DNA of 64,000 bases from Lichtheimia corymbifera B2541 (Eukaryota; Mucoromycota; Mucoromycetes; Mucorales; Lichtheimiaceae), in the NCBI GenBank assembly GCA_000697475.1, contig JNEU01001143.1, forward strand, positions 155,888-219,887, read 5' to 3'. A program made the position numbers and the translations under genes. Positions 46,801 to 59,800 of this stretch are shown here, piece after piece; position 1 is the stretch's first letter; each line of letters starts with the position of its first letter. The notes below the pieces were generated by a model. It saw nothing but the letters and a program-made list of their open reading frames with translations. It made no database searches and was not told where the DNA came from.

Positions 46801-49800
46801 CCATCATCTAGTCGACAAAGCACCACTCCAAGTCGACAAAGCACCACCCCAAGTCGACAAGATATCACCCCAAGTCGACAAAACATCACGCCAAGAAGGA
46901 ATTTATTTGATTATTTCTCGCCAATGAGTAGAACAACCTCCCCTCAATCAAAAGCACCAAAAGCAATTGGGGAATTGACAACCAATCCAGGTGAAAGCTT
47001 TCGACAACGCATGGCGGAAATTCAGTCTGAAGCCAACAAACAACCCGCTGCTGCTGCTGAATCTTCATCAACTGAACCGGCTACGACCCAAGGAGAAGAT
47101 AATAATACAACGACATGTCCTTCCCCATTGCCTGCTATTACAGTAGAGTCTCCGCAAACGCCATCAAGATCTTCCTCTCGTATTGATGATCCTTCAAAGA
47201 AACGCATTACAACACGACATTCTGACAAGCTTGTCCGTACAAAGGATGGCATCACCTCTGCCAAACACACACGTACTAGCGATAGTGCGAATTCGTACTT
47301 GATCACGAGGAAGAATGTGATGCTTGAATTATTGAATGAAAAGGGCATCTTGGAGCGTGGTGGTGAATTGAAAGTCATATTTCTGGAGAAATATCGAGAA
47401 AAGTATGGTGACTCCAAAATGGCAAGGAATCCCGATAATAAGACAGTATGGCGTTCTGTCGAATCTTTGGCGCAAGAGGGCCATTGTTATATCACCACGA
47501 TGAATATTACCACGTTAACAGGGAAACCTCAAAATCGTACCCTTGCTGTGCGTCAAGATCTCAGTAAAGATGGTCCAGAAATGGCAGCGTTCATTGAAGA
47601 GCAGGAACACAAACGTGTTCAGATTGCATATCGCGGCAAGATGGCCAAGTTTGAAACGTTCGACAAGGATGTGGAAAGATTGGAGGATCGCCTTGTACGC
47701 ATGGAAGATACACGTGATACGCTTCGATATGAAGAAAGTCCTGAAGCTAGACGTCTTCGAGATGATATCAAGACTTTGAAAGAGAACATGACAAAAGCAA
47801 GCCAGCTCAGCATGGATATGCATGTGGCCAAATCAGCTCGCAATTGGTTCATGATTGCGATCCAGTATGGCTTCATTGGTTCAAAATGGGTGCGTGTCAA
47901 GCTGATACACCAATATCTGTTTGCACTCCTTCAAAGTGGCGGTGATGGTATTAATCAGGAGAAACGTACAATTCGTCCTACAGCTATCATTATGCGCATG
48001 AAACTCGGACTTTTTTTGCAAACCATTGGCTATTATTCCACAAGCAATGAACTCAGTGAATATATTCAAGATCAGTCCAATTTGGAAAAGACACTAGCTG
48101 AACTACCAGAGAATATCAAGATCATGCTCATTTCAGAAAAGAATCGTTTCCGTCGCCGATTGCGTGCCCTTATAGACCATTTGATTTTGCTCAAAGCAGT
48201 TGACCAGATTGATGACAAGGGGAATCGGATTGAAAACTTTAAGGACACAATGGGCAACTTCCCTCCAGCTTATCGGATATGTGACAAGATCCCCATCATT
48301 GATTATTGGACTCCTGATCGCCCCGTCATTCGAGAATTTATCGCTCAAATGCCATCTGATATCTTGGTGTATTGGAGTGATCTGCAATATTTCTCTACAA
48401 GCACCTCGAATGACCAAAGAGGCTCTCCCCATCCAGAATCTGAAGACGAATTACTAGTTATACGTGCACTCGTTACACCAAGAAACTGGAGCTCTCATTA
48501 CGTCTTTGCTCGTGAGCAACGCGAAGTCTTGAACTCCTTCGTCGACAAAAAGGCTGGTCAAACACCGTACAGCAACACACCGAAATGCAAGGAAATTGCA
48601 CGATCACTCAAAGTGCCTCTACAAATGGTTCTCAACTATTACAGAGGTATGGAAGCGGCGTTCACTCGCAAACTCGACAAAAAGGCAATTCGCGATCTGG
48701 AAGAAGATATCAGTGGTCGTCGCAAACGAAGACGTCGTCGAGGAGGAACTGAAGCGGGATCAACTGCTAATCGAGCTATCACTGTCAACACGAAAAAGGT
48801 GTTTCGAAAGCATATTACATACAGTACAGCGCGTCAGCTCTTGCAGGAACAAGAGCAAGCAGAAGCAGCAAGCAACATGGATCACCGCGATGGCTATCTC
48901 AATGATGAAACGTCCATACCTTTGGTGGATGCAAATATCAACATCTACGACCTCAATAGACGACGGGTCAGGCGTATTCAGTGGACAGTGGAAGAAGATG
49001 AGCTGTTACTTTATTGCTATGTCATTATGAAAACACGTGCGCGAAGGCTTGAATCTCGTTTCCAATGGAAGAGTATCCAAACTGTCTTGCCAGGCCGAAC
49101 CACTGAACGATGCCGGCACCGTGTATCAAAGCTCAAAGCGATACCGAAGGTTGCCGACCATATTGTCCATTTAACCGGTTTATGGGATATGTATTACAAG
49201 CAAGGAATCAATAGTGGTGCTCTCACTGATGACAATCCACTTGATGCGGTCAATTTCAACCTATTGGAGTACCTGGAATACTTTATCCGACGAATTCAAA
49301 CTAGCTCTACTGGGTGAGTAGTTTTATGGGGATCAGCGTGATAGGTTCCGACATACTGATATCATAGTGCATAGGGAATTGATCTTGACCGCTGAACTTC
49401 CACCATCTCGTCAGCAGCTTGAATCCGAATACGACATTTATGTACCAGTGGGTGAAGAATCATGTTTGAAGCGCTTTGAGGATGTATTCCATACTATCGA
49501 AGCTCTTGTTCAAAAAGAAGAAACCCTTGCCAGCAACTGGTTGACGATTCGAACACCCTGGGATCATGTATACGACACATTACCAGATAAAGCGATATCA
49601 GAAGAAGAAAAAGACCTCGAGCTAGTGATGCTTTTCAACCGTGTAAGTGTTGGAATAGAAGAGATAAGAAAATGTATTCACTTTCTACCTTATTAGATGA
49701 TCCTATTCACTCCCGACGAGATGTACGATCCTTTCTTTGCATATAGCGTCATTTCTCAATATCCAGAAGATCTGAGAAAGAGAGCCCAAGAAACAATGAG

Positions 49801-51214
49801 AAACCACAGTCAACTTTCCATTGCCAAGGGTGCACGTTGCGGAGATCGTCGCTTACCCGGTACACAACTTGGCATCTCCGAGAGGTAACTGGACAACACC
49901 GTGCTCATATTTTTACAGCTTACCAATATCGTTTGTCATTAGATATATTACTCGTATGGCTTGTAACTTGCCTGACAACATTTATCAACAAGCAAAGGTC
50001 TTTGAGAGGTACCTGATGACCCAGCACACGGCAAAATATGCACCGCAGTTGGTGAGCAGTGGCATGATGGCTTGTATCATCAATCTGATATCCTGTAATA
50101 AGGTAAGATCAAGGTGCGCATGTCTTGATGTACTGAATTCCTCATTCTATCGCCTGTAATAGCTCAAATTGGAGTTACTTCTTGAGGACATTTTCAACAT
50201 GAAAGCCAAGATTCCGTTTTATCGCAGTCGTCTAATAGGTTCGTCATCATCGATTTTGCCCCTTGAGAACCATGCTGACCCAAGATTCATTGTAGATGAA
50301 AAGCTGTCAAACCTTAGCGTCCAATTGAGGATGACTGCACCGCCCGACGATGACGGTCAACAAGAACCCCAACCCATTTCAAAGGATGATCATCAACTCA
50401 GGAAGCTGGGCGACTTGGAGCTTAGGGATCATTGGGCGTGCGTGTTACAGAGTCAAGAGCCTGATGTGCAAGGTGAATTGAAAACTATGATGGCAGTTTT
50501 GGAAAGTGCGGAAGACCAGGGAGTCACACTGCATCAAATCAAGGTAAGAAAGAGTGATAGCGACTCACACTACTAGATTCAATAGCTCATATATATTTTT
50601 TTAATTAGGATGGATTAGTACGTTCGGGATCACTCGCAAGTGATAAGGAAATTCACGAGTACATGGACATTATGTGCAATGCATCACCGCCGCTTGTTGC
50701 CAAAGTTGGATTTGAGTCACATCGCTATGTTCTTACCAGCTATTTGGATCACTGGGTCATTATTCCCACAAGGATACCGAACGTTGTTGCTGCCAACTCG
50801 GATGAAGTTGTCGAACGTACTACCAAACTTGCCGGCACACGTAAAGCAATCATTCATCCACGCGTGTGGTACGACATCAATGGCAGATTGACTGGAGCCG
50901 TCTTGCAAGGTATTATCGAGTCGATCATTCAATGTGTGCTTCAACGCCCAGGCATCATTGAGCGAGATATATGTCGCCGATTCCACAAGCTTCTGGTGTA
51001 CGTTGAAGTCAAGGATGTATTGGATATGCTTATAAACTGTGGTGTCTTACGCAAGCAAACCATTGTGCATACGATGCCCAAGGCAAACTTATTCTCAAAA
51101 CGCCGTGTATATACATCATCGTCAGATCCCTGTTCGATTGATCGTTCTAGTCAAACTTGCTATTGGACAACATCAAATTATTACAAAAATTGTTTCATCA
51201 CATTGAAGGAATAG
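43883..51214 (+). CDS. TFC3: Largest TFIIIC subunit (B-block binding, Tfc3/GTF3C1 homologue)
   Basis: Subunit of TFIIIC that recognises the B box of tRNA genes for RNA polymerase III. The start at 43883 (MLDVIVSQTKIEIAIEG) joins VTRDGLWQLV, a winged-helix start. A basic/acidic segment (KKPAKKKKPARRG, then Asp/Glu-rich) follows. The B-block winged helix reads GYTQAALTKDLGLDAR and HYVKTLANRGAM/IRKPVSAGFRTNLCIHV. The long exon 45859-49317 contains AT-hook-like motifs (KKRGRPRQSS, KRPRGRPRKNP, KRPRGRPRKNQ), a 24-bp tandem repeat region, an extended winged helix (NVMLELLNEKGILERGGEL), and a Myb-like segment IQWTVEEDELLLYCYV. The end has further winged helices (IIERDICRRFHKLLVYVEVKDVLDML) and TAG at 51212-51214. 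Estimated at more than 2,000 residues, longer than yeast Tfc3, closer to animal GTF3C1. Exact exon ends in the C-terminal third are approximate. Confidence 0.87.
46810..46895 (+). repeat. 24-bp tandem repeat in the TFIIIC gene
   Basis: Four in-frame copies encode variants of TPSRQ(S/D/N)(T/I), near residues 318-345 of the long exon frame. The SP/TP sites suggest a phosphorylated linker; length may vary between strains. Confidence 0.85.
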
Positions 51215-51260
51215 CAAACATGCTTTTTTTTTACACAAATAAAAACTCGATCCATTTAAT

Positions 51261-52627
51261 CTAAAGGATAATCAATGCTAAACCAGCTAGCACAGTAAGA
51301 ATGGAACATTGCAATGTCAAGTAATAGTACGAGGATCGAGAAGAAGAAGGAAAATTAGGTACAGCAGCTATAGAGGAGGGAGAAAGTTCATGTTGTTTAG
51401 GGGAAGATTTGACTTGAATGGAGGGTGGTGGACTTGCGGGTCGTTGCCAGGGCCATGGAGTACCTCTTCTTCCTCCACCCCTCCCCACGGTAGATTCCAC
51501 AGTTCCTGGCACCGCATCGAGTCAACCAATGATGTTGTTATATTCAGGGTTGCACTCGCTTTCTATGCTCTTGATGTATGCAGAAATCGAATCATGGGCT
51601 GTCCACTAAATATATGCGAGAAGAGTAAATACAATAGAGCCATCATCATCATCATTATCATTGATTATGACTTACATCAATAGGACCTCGCGACCATTGT
51701 GCAGTGCCGGATTCAATGCTCCCATCCCATAATCCAATTTGGATACGACTAAATGTTTGTGTATGTGAGCTTACAATAAACAAAGGGATGATGATATAAT
51801 ACCGAAACTTACGCTGGTTCCGATGGAAATTTACATACTCCAGACGCATCGCATGTGTCTTTTCGTTCACGCGTGCGTACGAGCTTACCATCGACAAACC
51901 ATTGGATACGTTCTGGGCTCCTACAATGCAAGTGAATAAACCAACTTGGATGTGAAGAAGATCACTTTTTGTTACCAGTCGATGGTATATGTATGTAAAC
52001 TATCATATACAGCACCACCAGGGACCTCATGGAAACCACCATTGACCGTGTAAAGAACTTCATGACCCCAAAAATAGTTTGTCCTATCCAAATCGGTTAA
52101 ACAATAAGCGATGCATCGAAGCGCATTGCACTTACTGTACATGATTTGGATCACCACCCAGTAATTCAAAATCAATCTCATCACCACCATCAGCGATCAA
52201 AATAACGGCAGCTATGGCTCCTCCAACATTGGCCGATTGAATAGTAGCTGAGACACGCCCATAGTGCATATATGTTGATGCATTGAATGTGGGACCACTG
52301 CCTTCGTATTGATTGTAGGGCAAATCTGAATAATAAAAAGGCCGTTAATACAAGGACTATTACGCTAACAAAGGAGACCAAGGACTTACTTTGTTGGTCA
52401 TGCATACGCACGTATCGAGTAGGTGGCATGAGCTTCATTTCAATACCTTTATCTGATGTCATATCATATGTATCTTGGAACGTATGGTCGGCAATCCAGC
52501 CTTGCGTTGTCACGCTAAAGTCAGTTTTGTAATTTACACAGTCGACTTTGTTTTGGGCAGGCAATGCATAGCTTGTTGTGGTGGTGATGGCTATCAAAGC
52601 CCAACCAAAGAGTAAAGGTGCTACCAT
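51261..52627 (-). CDS. GH16 cell-wall transglycosylase, CRH type, GPI-anchored
   Basis: CRH enzymes move chitin chains onto beta-glucan to crosslink the fungal wall. The start at 52627 gives the signal peptide MVAPLLFGWALIAITT. The N-terminal lectin-like fold has CVNYKTDFSV and FQDTYDM. The catalytic GH16 motif is GDEIDFELLG, with the nucleophile and acid/base Glu present in DEIDFE. Then NYFWGHEVLYTVNGG, DSLHTYTIDW, IQWFVDGKLVRT, and RIQIGLWDGS. A Pro/Ser-rich segment precedes the C-terminal hydrophobic tail (LTLQCSILTVLAGLALIIL), as expected for GPI attachment. The stop is TAG at 51261-51263. No CBM18 chitin-binding module is seen. About 380 residues over several short introns. Convergent with TFIIIC, with stop codons only 47 bp apart. 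Confidence 0.9.
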
Positions 52628-53293
52628 TTGCTCAGAATAGCTAAAGAATGAAAAAGAGAGAGAAAGAATCCACGCTCATTCTTGATCTTCTTGGACCTCT
52701 TTACATATATTGTTATACTTTGGAAGGTGTCACCGATAATACGTGGATGCATTTGTTGAACAGGGCGAAACAATGCTTATAACAAAGCAATGAAAAAAAG
52801 AGACGAGGATATCAATCCTTCCTTTCCCCACGTGGTATTATCTCTCGATCTCCTCCCCCCCCTCCTAGCTCGTAAAAAATAAGCGCTAATGTCCATCCCT
52901 CACACAATTCCATGCTACTACAGTGTCGTTTACGTTTGATGGTACACAAGAAACAACAAGTCAGGAGTAAAGAAAAAGAAAAGGATGCATGAGATCACCA
53001 TCTCAATATCACATAAGTAGTAGCCTGCATCATCAAAGAACTCGATCCATTCACTTTTGCATTTATCCATTGCATAAGGATTATATATGCATTCACAGGT
53101 CAAACGTGTACTAAGATGCCACCAATTTGTATCAAACGCAAACCACTTTATTATTGTATACTACCACTGAAGAAAACGTGGTTGTGAGGTGTTTTAAAAT
53201 GCGAAGCGCCAATTTCCGTATATATCCGCCGAACCAGTACAAGGCTTTGTCTTTTTCTTTAATGATAACAGCTCGACAGCGTATCCTTTCGCC
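52628..53293. other. Intergenic: divergent promoter
   Basis: Promoter region of the CRH (-) and CorA (+) genes. A C-run (52850-52863) and two CACGTG-like sites (about 52740 and 52829) are visible. No gene. Confidence 0.5.
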
Positions 53294-55042
53294 ATGGAGG
53301 AGGCCTACATCACCCACGACCATGGCAAGCGGTCCACTTCCCCTTCCAACTCGGAAGATTTTGTATTGCAAATGGACACCCACTCGCCTGAAACAGTCGA
53401 CCATCCCAATCATCGATCCAAAGCCTTAGTCTCTCCCTCTTCAAAAAGTACAACTTCCGATCCAGACGTCCTTTATCCTCATGATAATCCCCATCCTCTC
53501 GACAATGAGGCTATCCAGGGTGATGTGCTTCGCTCTTTTCTCTATCACCAAAAAGAAGACGAGCCCGAGTACGAGTTGCAACGACAATACACTGCTCGGT
53601 TGGATGATCTCTTGGATGGCAACGAGAAACGACAGTCTCCAAAGATCGATGGCCCTCCTCATCATCGTAGATACAGTGCTTATGGTGAACAATTCTTTGT
53701 AAGTGTTGAATCAACATGTTTTTCTGGATATTGTGGGCTTATAGTGGATCCATCCAGGAACCTTCCAAAGTGATGCGCATCACCGACCGCTTTGTGTTTT
53801 ACTCGGCCGATTTGGGATCTATCAAGAATTCATCATTGAAAAGTCTTTTATTGAGCCATGGTGAAAGTGATAAACCAGTGGCAGATCTTTTGCTCGAGAC
53901 CAATGGATGGTGGATTGATGTGTTTGCACCAAGCAATGAAGAAATGAGACTTCTCAGTCAGGTAACTAAGGATAATTATTTTCCTTGGCAACGGTTGATC
54001 TAACATGTATGGCGATGGAATAGATCTTCCGAATTCATCCTTTGACAACTGAAGATATCCAAGCACAGGAATCCCGTGAAAAGTGCGAGATCTTTCAACA
54101 TTATATGTTCATCAGCTTCCGAAGCTTCAATCACGATTTGCACAGTGTTGATTATCTTGAGGCGGTCAATTTCTATATCATTGTTTTCAAAACTGGTGTC
54201 TTGACGGTAAATAGGCAAAGATGGGCGGATTTATTCTTCCTTTGCTAATCGTCTGAAAAACCCATAGTTTCATTTCCAGCCTCTACCTCATCCACACAAT
54301 GTCCGACGACGCATTCATCAACTCAAAGACTTTATTCATGTCACACCTGAATGGATCAACTATGCCCTGATCGATGATATCACTGATAGCTTTGCCCCTC
54401 TTATCCAGCATACTGAGCTCGAAGTCGACTCCATTGATGATTTGGTCCTTGTCCTAAGCGGATCGGAACAAACGGATATGCTTCGAAGAATCGGTGCTTG
54501 TCGCAAAACCGTCATGCAGCTCTTACGTCTTTTGGGTCCAAAGGCAGACGTGGTGCGAAGTTTAATCAAGCGATTTGGTGACAAGCCAAACGAGATCACC
54601 AACGATGATCGAAAAGATGCTCGTCGAGTACAACATGAAGTCACTCTTTATCTTGGCGATATTCAAGGTATGGATCATAGGTCACGGAGAGGGATGTTAA
54701 CGTAATCACTCATATGATGCATCGATAGATCACATTATTACCATGCTACAAAATGTCAACCACTACGATCTGGTTTTGGGAAGAGCGCATCGCAACTACC
54801 TTGGGCAAATCTCCATTGAGCTTTCTCAAGCAGGCAATACAACCAATGAAATGATCAATCGACTTACTTTTGTCGCTACCATCGTCGTGCCATTGAATTT
54901 GGTAGCCGGTCTATTTGGCATGAATGTTAAGGTTCCAGGACAGGACTATAAGGATTTGGTATGGTTCTATTGGATCGTGCTTGGCATGTTTATGTATGTC
55001 GTTTCCATGGTTGCTTTTGGCAAGCGATTCGGCTTTATTTGA
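53294..55042 (+). CDS. CorA-family Mg2+ transporter (Mnr2/Alr type)
   Basis: Membrane Mg2+ channel of the fungal Alr/Mnr2 group. The start at 53294 (GCCATGG context) gives MEEAYITHDHGKR. A His/Asp/Ser-rich N-terminus is typical of fungal members. Then comes the cytosolic domain (VMRITDRFVFYSADL, GWWIDVFAPSNEEMRLL, FRIHPLTTEDIQ, CEIFQHYMFISFRSF) and a long helix (HRNYLGQISIELSQAGN). Two C-terminal helices follow: FVATIVVPLNLVAGLFGMN, carrying the diagnostic GMN pore motif, and FYWIVLGMFMYVVSMVAFG. TGA is at 55040-55042. Five exons. Vacuolar (Mnr2) or plasma membrane (Alr1) location cannot be decided; the acidic and His-rich N-terminus leans toward Mnr2. Confidence 0.92.
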
Positions 55043-55766
55043 TCCCATTCCCCCCACTTCATTCCACCCAATCGTTGTAGACTACTTTTCCTACCCTATT
55101 GGTAATTTTAGCCTAGCTCTCAAAATTCGACATCTTGTATGTGTTTCAATTCTTGTTCTGTAATATTAAAGATCACGCACACACCATTCTCCCCCTAGAG
55201 AGATGAACTTGGGATATTATGAGGCCATCATTACGAATGTTTGTATCAATAAGCTATTGTTATTGATAGGAGTTTAAGACATGATATGCAGGTGGATGAT
55301 GCGATCTGTCACACAAGATCGTTTCCTTTCCTATTCCTAATTATTGCTTGGGACTCTGCTCATTTACCGTGATCTTTTTTTTTTTTTTGTGACTCATGCT
55401 CAGTGCATTTAAGAGTCATGTTGATGAATACCGGTGTCATTGTATCACTTCATGCGTAATTCTATTTGTTACTGTATATTTGCTTACTATCAATATTACT
55501 AATATTATCATGATTCAACACCCTTTACATAGCTTTGTGTACATTTGTTGATCCCGTGGTCAATCCTTTTGGAAGAACGGAGAGACAAATAGCACTTGGG
55601 TAACATGTACGTCAACCATGTATAATGTCGGTTTTAGACATCTATATCAAAATTATATCCTTGTCCACTGGTCAAACCATCCATTCGATCACGTGATCTC
55701 CGATTTTTCGGAAACAAAAAGGATTACCTGATATCATACATTGAATGATACTACAACGTTCTTATA
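55043..55766. other. Intergenic, 720 bp
   Basis: 3' flank of the CorA gene and downstream region of the tRNA. A poly-T run is at 55377-55389 and a palindromic GATCACGTGATC at about 55688-55699. No gene. Confidence 0.5.
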
Positions 55767-55840
55767 TGCCTACTACTGGAATCGAACCAGTGACCTTCCG
55801 CTTACTAGGCGGACGCTCTGCCAAACTGAGCCAAGCAGGC
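55767..55840 (-). tRNA. tRNA-Thr (anticodon AGU)
   Basis: The 74-nt minus-strand sequence folds as a full cloverleaf. The acceptor GCCTGCT pairs with AGTAGGC (one G-U) and has discriminator A. The D arm is GCTC/GAGC, the anticodon arm TCCGC/GCGGA around loop CTAGTAA, and the T arm ACTGG/CCAGT around TTCGATT. The anticodon AGT is at 55804-55806, decoding threonine ACU (ACN with inosine). Internal promoter boxes are visible: A box TGGCTCAGTTTGG and B box GGTTCGATTCC. No intron. The nearest T run on the transcribed strand (55716-55720, five T) could serve as the Pol III terminator, though it is about 47 nt downstream. Confidence 0.96.
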
Positions 55841-56871
55841 TTAATTTTGGATTTTAAAGATACCACAAGGCCCCGTCAACTTCCTTATTTGGAAGGTGCG
55901 CCAAAGCATTTCAAAAAACTTGCAACATTTAGCGGAGGTAATGCCACGCCCATCCTTCAAAACGCCATCATCGTATGGAAGGTCAGTTTATAGGAATTTG
56001 GGATGCCGTAATTTGGCTGTAGAGGTAACGGAGTTATAGGTTTGAATTTGGTTGCTGACACACAGGTTGCTATGGCTATACACACGCCGCGCACAGAGCA
56101 TCAGTTTCCCATTTCTTACACACAGAGGGGGGGGGTTGTTTATGCAACCGTGTAAACCTATCTTTTGTATTAAGGTTGTCAGTGACCATCGTGTAATGCA
56201 ATGCATGTCACCAATGGCAGCCTTCAGCAATTGGACTTTAGTAAGCATTGGCTCATTGTATCCGTATACCCTTTTCCTTGACACATTGTTTTTGGTCGAT
56301 TGCTTCAGGGATATACGATGGCGCTGAAATGAAAGACATCAACCTGGTGATGTACATATTGGATGAGATGACAGAGGAGTATATGATATGGAGAAAGAAG
56401 GAAGGACAGCATGAGGAAAGAACAAGAGCAAGGAATGGATGGAAGATTTAGTAAGCATGAGATCCGGAGAGGTCAGCTAGCACGCGTCGTTTGTAAATAA
56501 ATAGATGGAAGATAGCTTGCTGAAAGTAAACATCAACATGGATACCAAGAATTTTGTACAAAGTACTGGAAACTGGGGAGGATTGATTGATATAAAACAA
56601 TGAAAAGTAAAGGCGCAACGAGACCTTAAATGAATGATAGGCGACAGTGATACTGCATGTACACTGACCAATTTCTCGAAAACGACTTTTCCCAACATTG
56701 CCAAATGGATTCTGTAGTTGTCTTAAGACACAAGTGTATTATTCTTCAAAGGGAAAGTAAAAACTATAGGGGAGGGAATCTACATGATAAAAACGCCATC
56801 GGAACAATCGCGATAATAGAAATGATCGTGTTTCAAGCTTCTTGTTCTACTACTACAATTACGACGCGACC
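55841..56871. other. Intergenic, 1.0 kb
   Basis: 5' flank of the tRNA and promoter of APC1. A G run is at 56127-56136. A plus-strand 67-codon frame at 56248-56451 (IYDGAEMKDINLVMYILDE) looks mildly protein-like but has no family match I recognise. Confidence 0.45.
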
Positions 56872-59800
56872 ATGTTGAAGTCAATGGGAGAGTTCTGCCC
56901 TTATGGACGACGACACACAGCACTCCATCCTCATTTGATAAACGATGCCAGCGAGATACAAGAAGTCGACTTCAATCTTTTCAGCAAAGGGGCCAGTTCT
57001 ACGAATCGCCAAAAGACATCCAGTTACAACCTTTATGCTGTGGACGGACGACCTCTCAAGTACATTAACGAGTTATCAGGCGACATTGTGGAGCAAACTT
57101 CGCATCGGGATCGTCGTAAACTTCCTAATGGTGCTATGGACCTCGAAGAAGAGCTATACGTGGATGGGTCAACGGTGATATGGAGTCGTGGCGGGCATAT
57201 TGTCAAATCCTTCAAGTTTGAACTTGAAAGGCAACCAGTTGAATTGGCTTTATTTGCATGGTTTCGATTCAAAATATCGTATGATGGTGACAGCGACGAC
57301 AAATCCACAGCAATGGGACGATGGCATGAAGATATCTATTACGACGATGGACGCATCCAAGGCAATGAACACAGCTCCAACATGATGGATATCGGCAGCA
57401 GAAAGAGGAAGCATCCGGATGTGATCTATGAAAACAGCAGTAGCAGCAGCAGTAATATCAACAGCAGCAACAAACGACGTGGTACAGCGAGATCGAATAC
57501 AGAATTACGCAAAGCATTATGCATCATTCTACGAGATTCAGTCAAGATCTATTTTGAAGACGGTTTAATGTATTCAGTTCACCTCAACTTTCCAGTACAA
57601 AGAGCGTACGCCTTGCATGTCGGTTTAATACTCGAGAGGAAACGTGCCGATATGATCGATGATGCAAATGCAGCATTTCTTCAGCCTTTTGTCTGCATTA
57701 CGGATCCTATGGGCGAATGTGAATTGGTTACAATGACGGATGATGGGAATCGCTCCTTTTCACTTGATTTTCGTAAAGACATGATGGGCGTGCCTGTGGA
57801 TCATGAACTCGTATTTGCAACTTCGGTGGATTATTCACGTGGAGACCCGGAAAAGCAACAATTGATTGTCACTTACAATGCAAAGAAACATGCACATTTT
57901 GTTTGGATGCTGACCGACGAGGAAGAAAGACTTAAGCAACCAAAGGTTAAGCGGAAGCCGCCACCACAATCTGCAGCATCATTTCCATCACTCAAAAATC
58001 GTAAAAAGTCAAAGAGCAAGAGAGTCAAGCATAACAACATGCCATCACCCATCGCAACCACACCACCACCATTGACTCGCAAAGATTCTTTGGCTCAATT
58101 TCATGAGGATTTCAGTTCGGATACGGATCAATTATATGGATCAGAGGCAGGCGATAGCTTTCATGAATCGGACGATGCTGGTCATTTTCTCCATTTGTTA
58201 TATGAAACGTAAGTCCTTTGCAAACTCAATCTTGCTTTGATCTTATATTTATCTTGTCTAGTAATCCAACCAAGGGTGATCGGCGGAAGCATGCACGTGA
58301 TACAGTCTTTTTGGCACATGACAACGATGGAATGGATCTTTTATGCATCATGAGGAATCGGGAGCAGACCGTCTTGATATTGAGCATCAACAAACTCTTG
58401 ACGCGTGATATGGATGTACTATTGAAAAAGATCTCTGCACGCAGCGCTGTGTCAATCACATCCAGGAATGGCACCAGACACATCCTTCTTTTGCGTACCG
58501 GGAATCGTATTCAATTCGTTGTGGAGCCGAAAAAGGAGATACTCGTCGATGTCATTGTACCTTCTACATTATCCGAGAAAATCAAGGAACTCAGTGATGC
58601 AGCTGCAACAAGCTTCAATATTCACATGGCAGATGGGCGAATCGAACGATATCGTGCAGATATTTTTCCATATTCTGGTATCGTCCAGGATGGTGTAGCA
58701 GCTTTATCATGTGTCCTTTCCACTTTTACACACGCCTTGTTTCGAAAGCGTCTCATCGAGCATCTTTCCAGCACACTATCTTCCACCAACTTTGTACCTC
58801 GTGTGACATGTGAATGGATTTCATTTATTATCGCCCTATTATCCTTTGTATCGATTGACAACTGCAATATTATCACAACAACAGCTACACTCTTGGATAA
58901 AGTTTCAGAATCATCATTTCCTTCTTGGCTGTCACTCGTCGATTCATCTACAAAGCTACGACAAACTTATGCGGGTGAACATATTGTAGTCGATTTGGAA
59001 GCTGTCCTTCGAAGCCTACACATGCTCCACGAAGATTATCGACTTTCTCAAATCAAGTCCCGGTCGCTTTTGCCAAAGTTGAATCGCTTGATGATCCTCC
59101 TATCAGTCTTGTCTGGAAATCGGGAATGGATAGCACATTATACAAAGGACATTGCCGTCTCTTTTTCTCAAGGTAAGCGTGTAATACAAGATGGCAAAAA
59201 GAGCGAGAAATCTAATTCAATTATAGTCTTGAGCGATCCAAGTCATGTCAAGGGCAAGAAAACCATGTCACCACCTACCGATATTATTGGCACAATACGA
59301 TATTATTCACCCATTCCGCCACATCGTCTCAGCTTGGAAGATGTCTTTGGTATTCCTCGGATTGACCCAGTGCTTGGCTTGCGGTGGAACGCTTTTGGCC
59401 ATACAATAGACATGACTTGGTTACTATATCGGATGCTGCGGGCTGGGGAATATGAAAGGATGGTGGATCGAATGGTGGAAGAAGAGATAAAACGCTATGA
59501 AATCGAAGACCTTCATCCTATCGTTGGCGAGCCATTGATAGCAGCTTTGGACCTTTTGCGGGAAAATCCCCCAATGACATGGACATCAGAACACTACAAC
59601 TTGATCGGTAAGTTATTCTTTGTCCATATGGGATATGCATCGTACTCAGCAATTATCAACAGGCAGGCAGGACATGGTGAATCAATTATTGGAAAGCAAA
59701 TCTGTGATTGATCCCAATGGCAATCATTTCCGACTGGATACCATTCAGGCATGTGAACCAACCTGGATATTATCGGATGATTGTTCTAACCCAAGTAATT

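Noticed and set aside
56248..56451. 67-codon plus-strand ORF between the tRNA and APC1
   Set aside because: No recognised family and no supported upstream exon; a transposon remnant is possible but unsupported.
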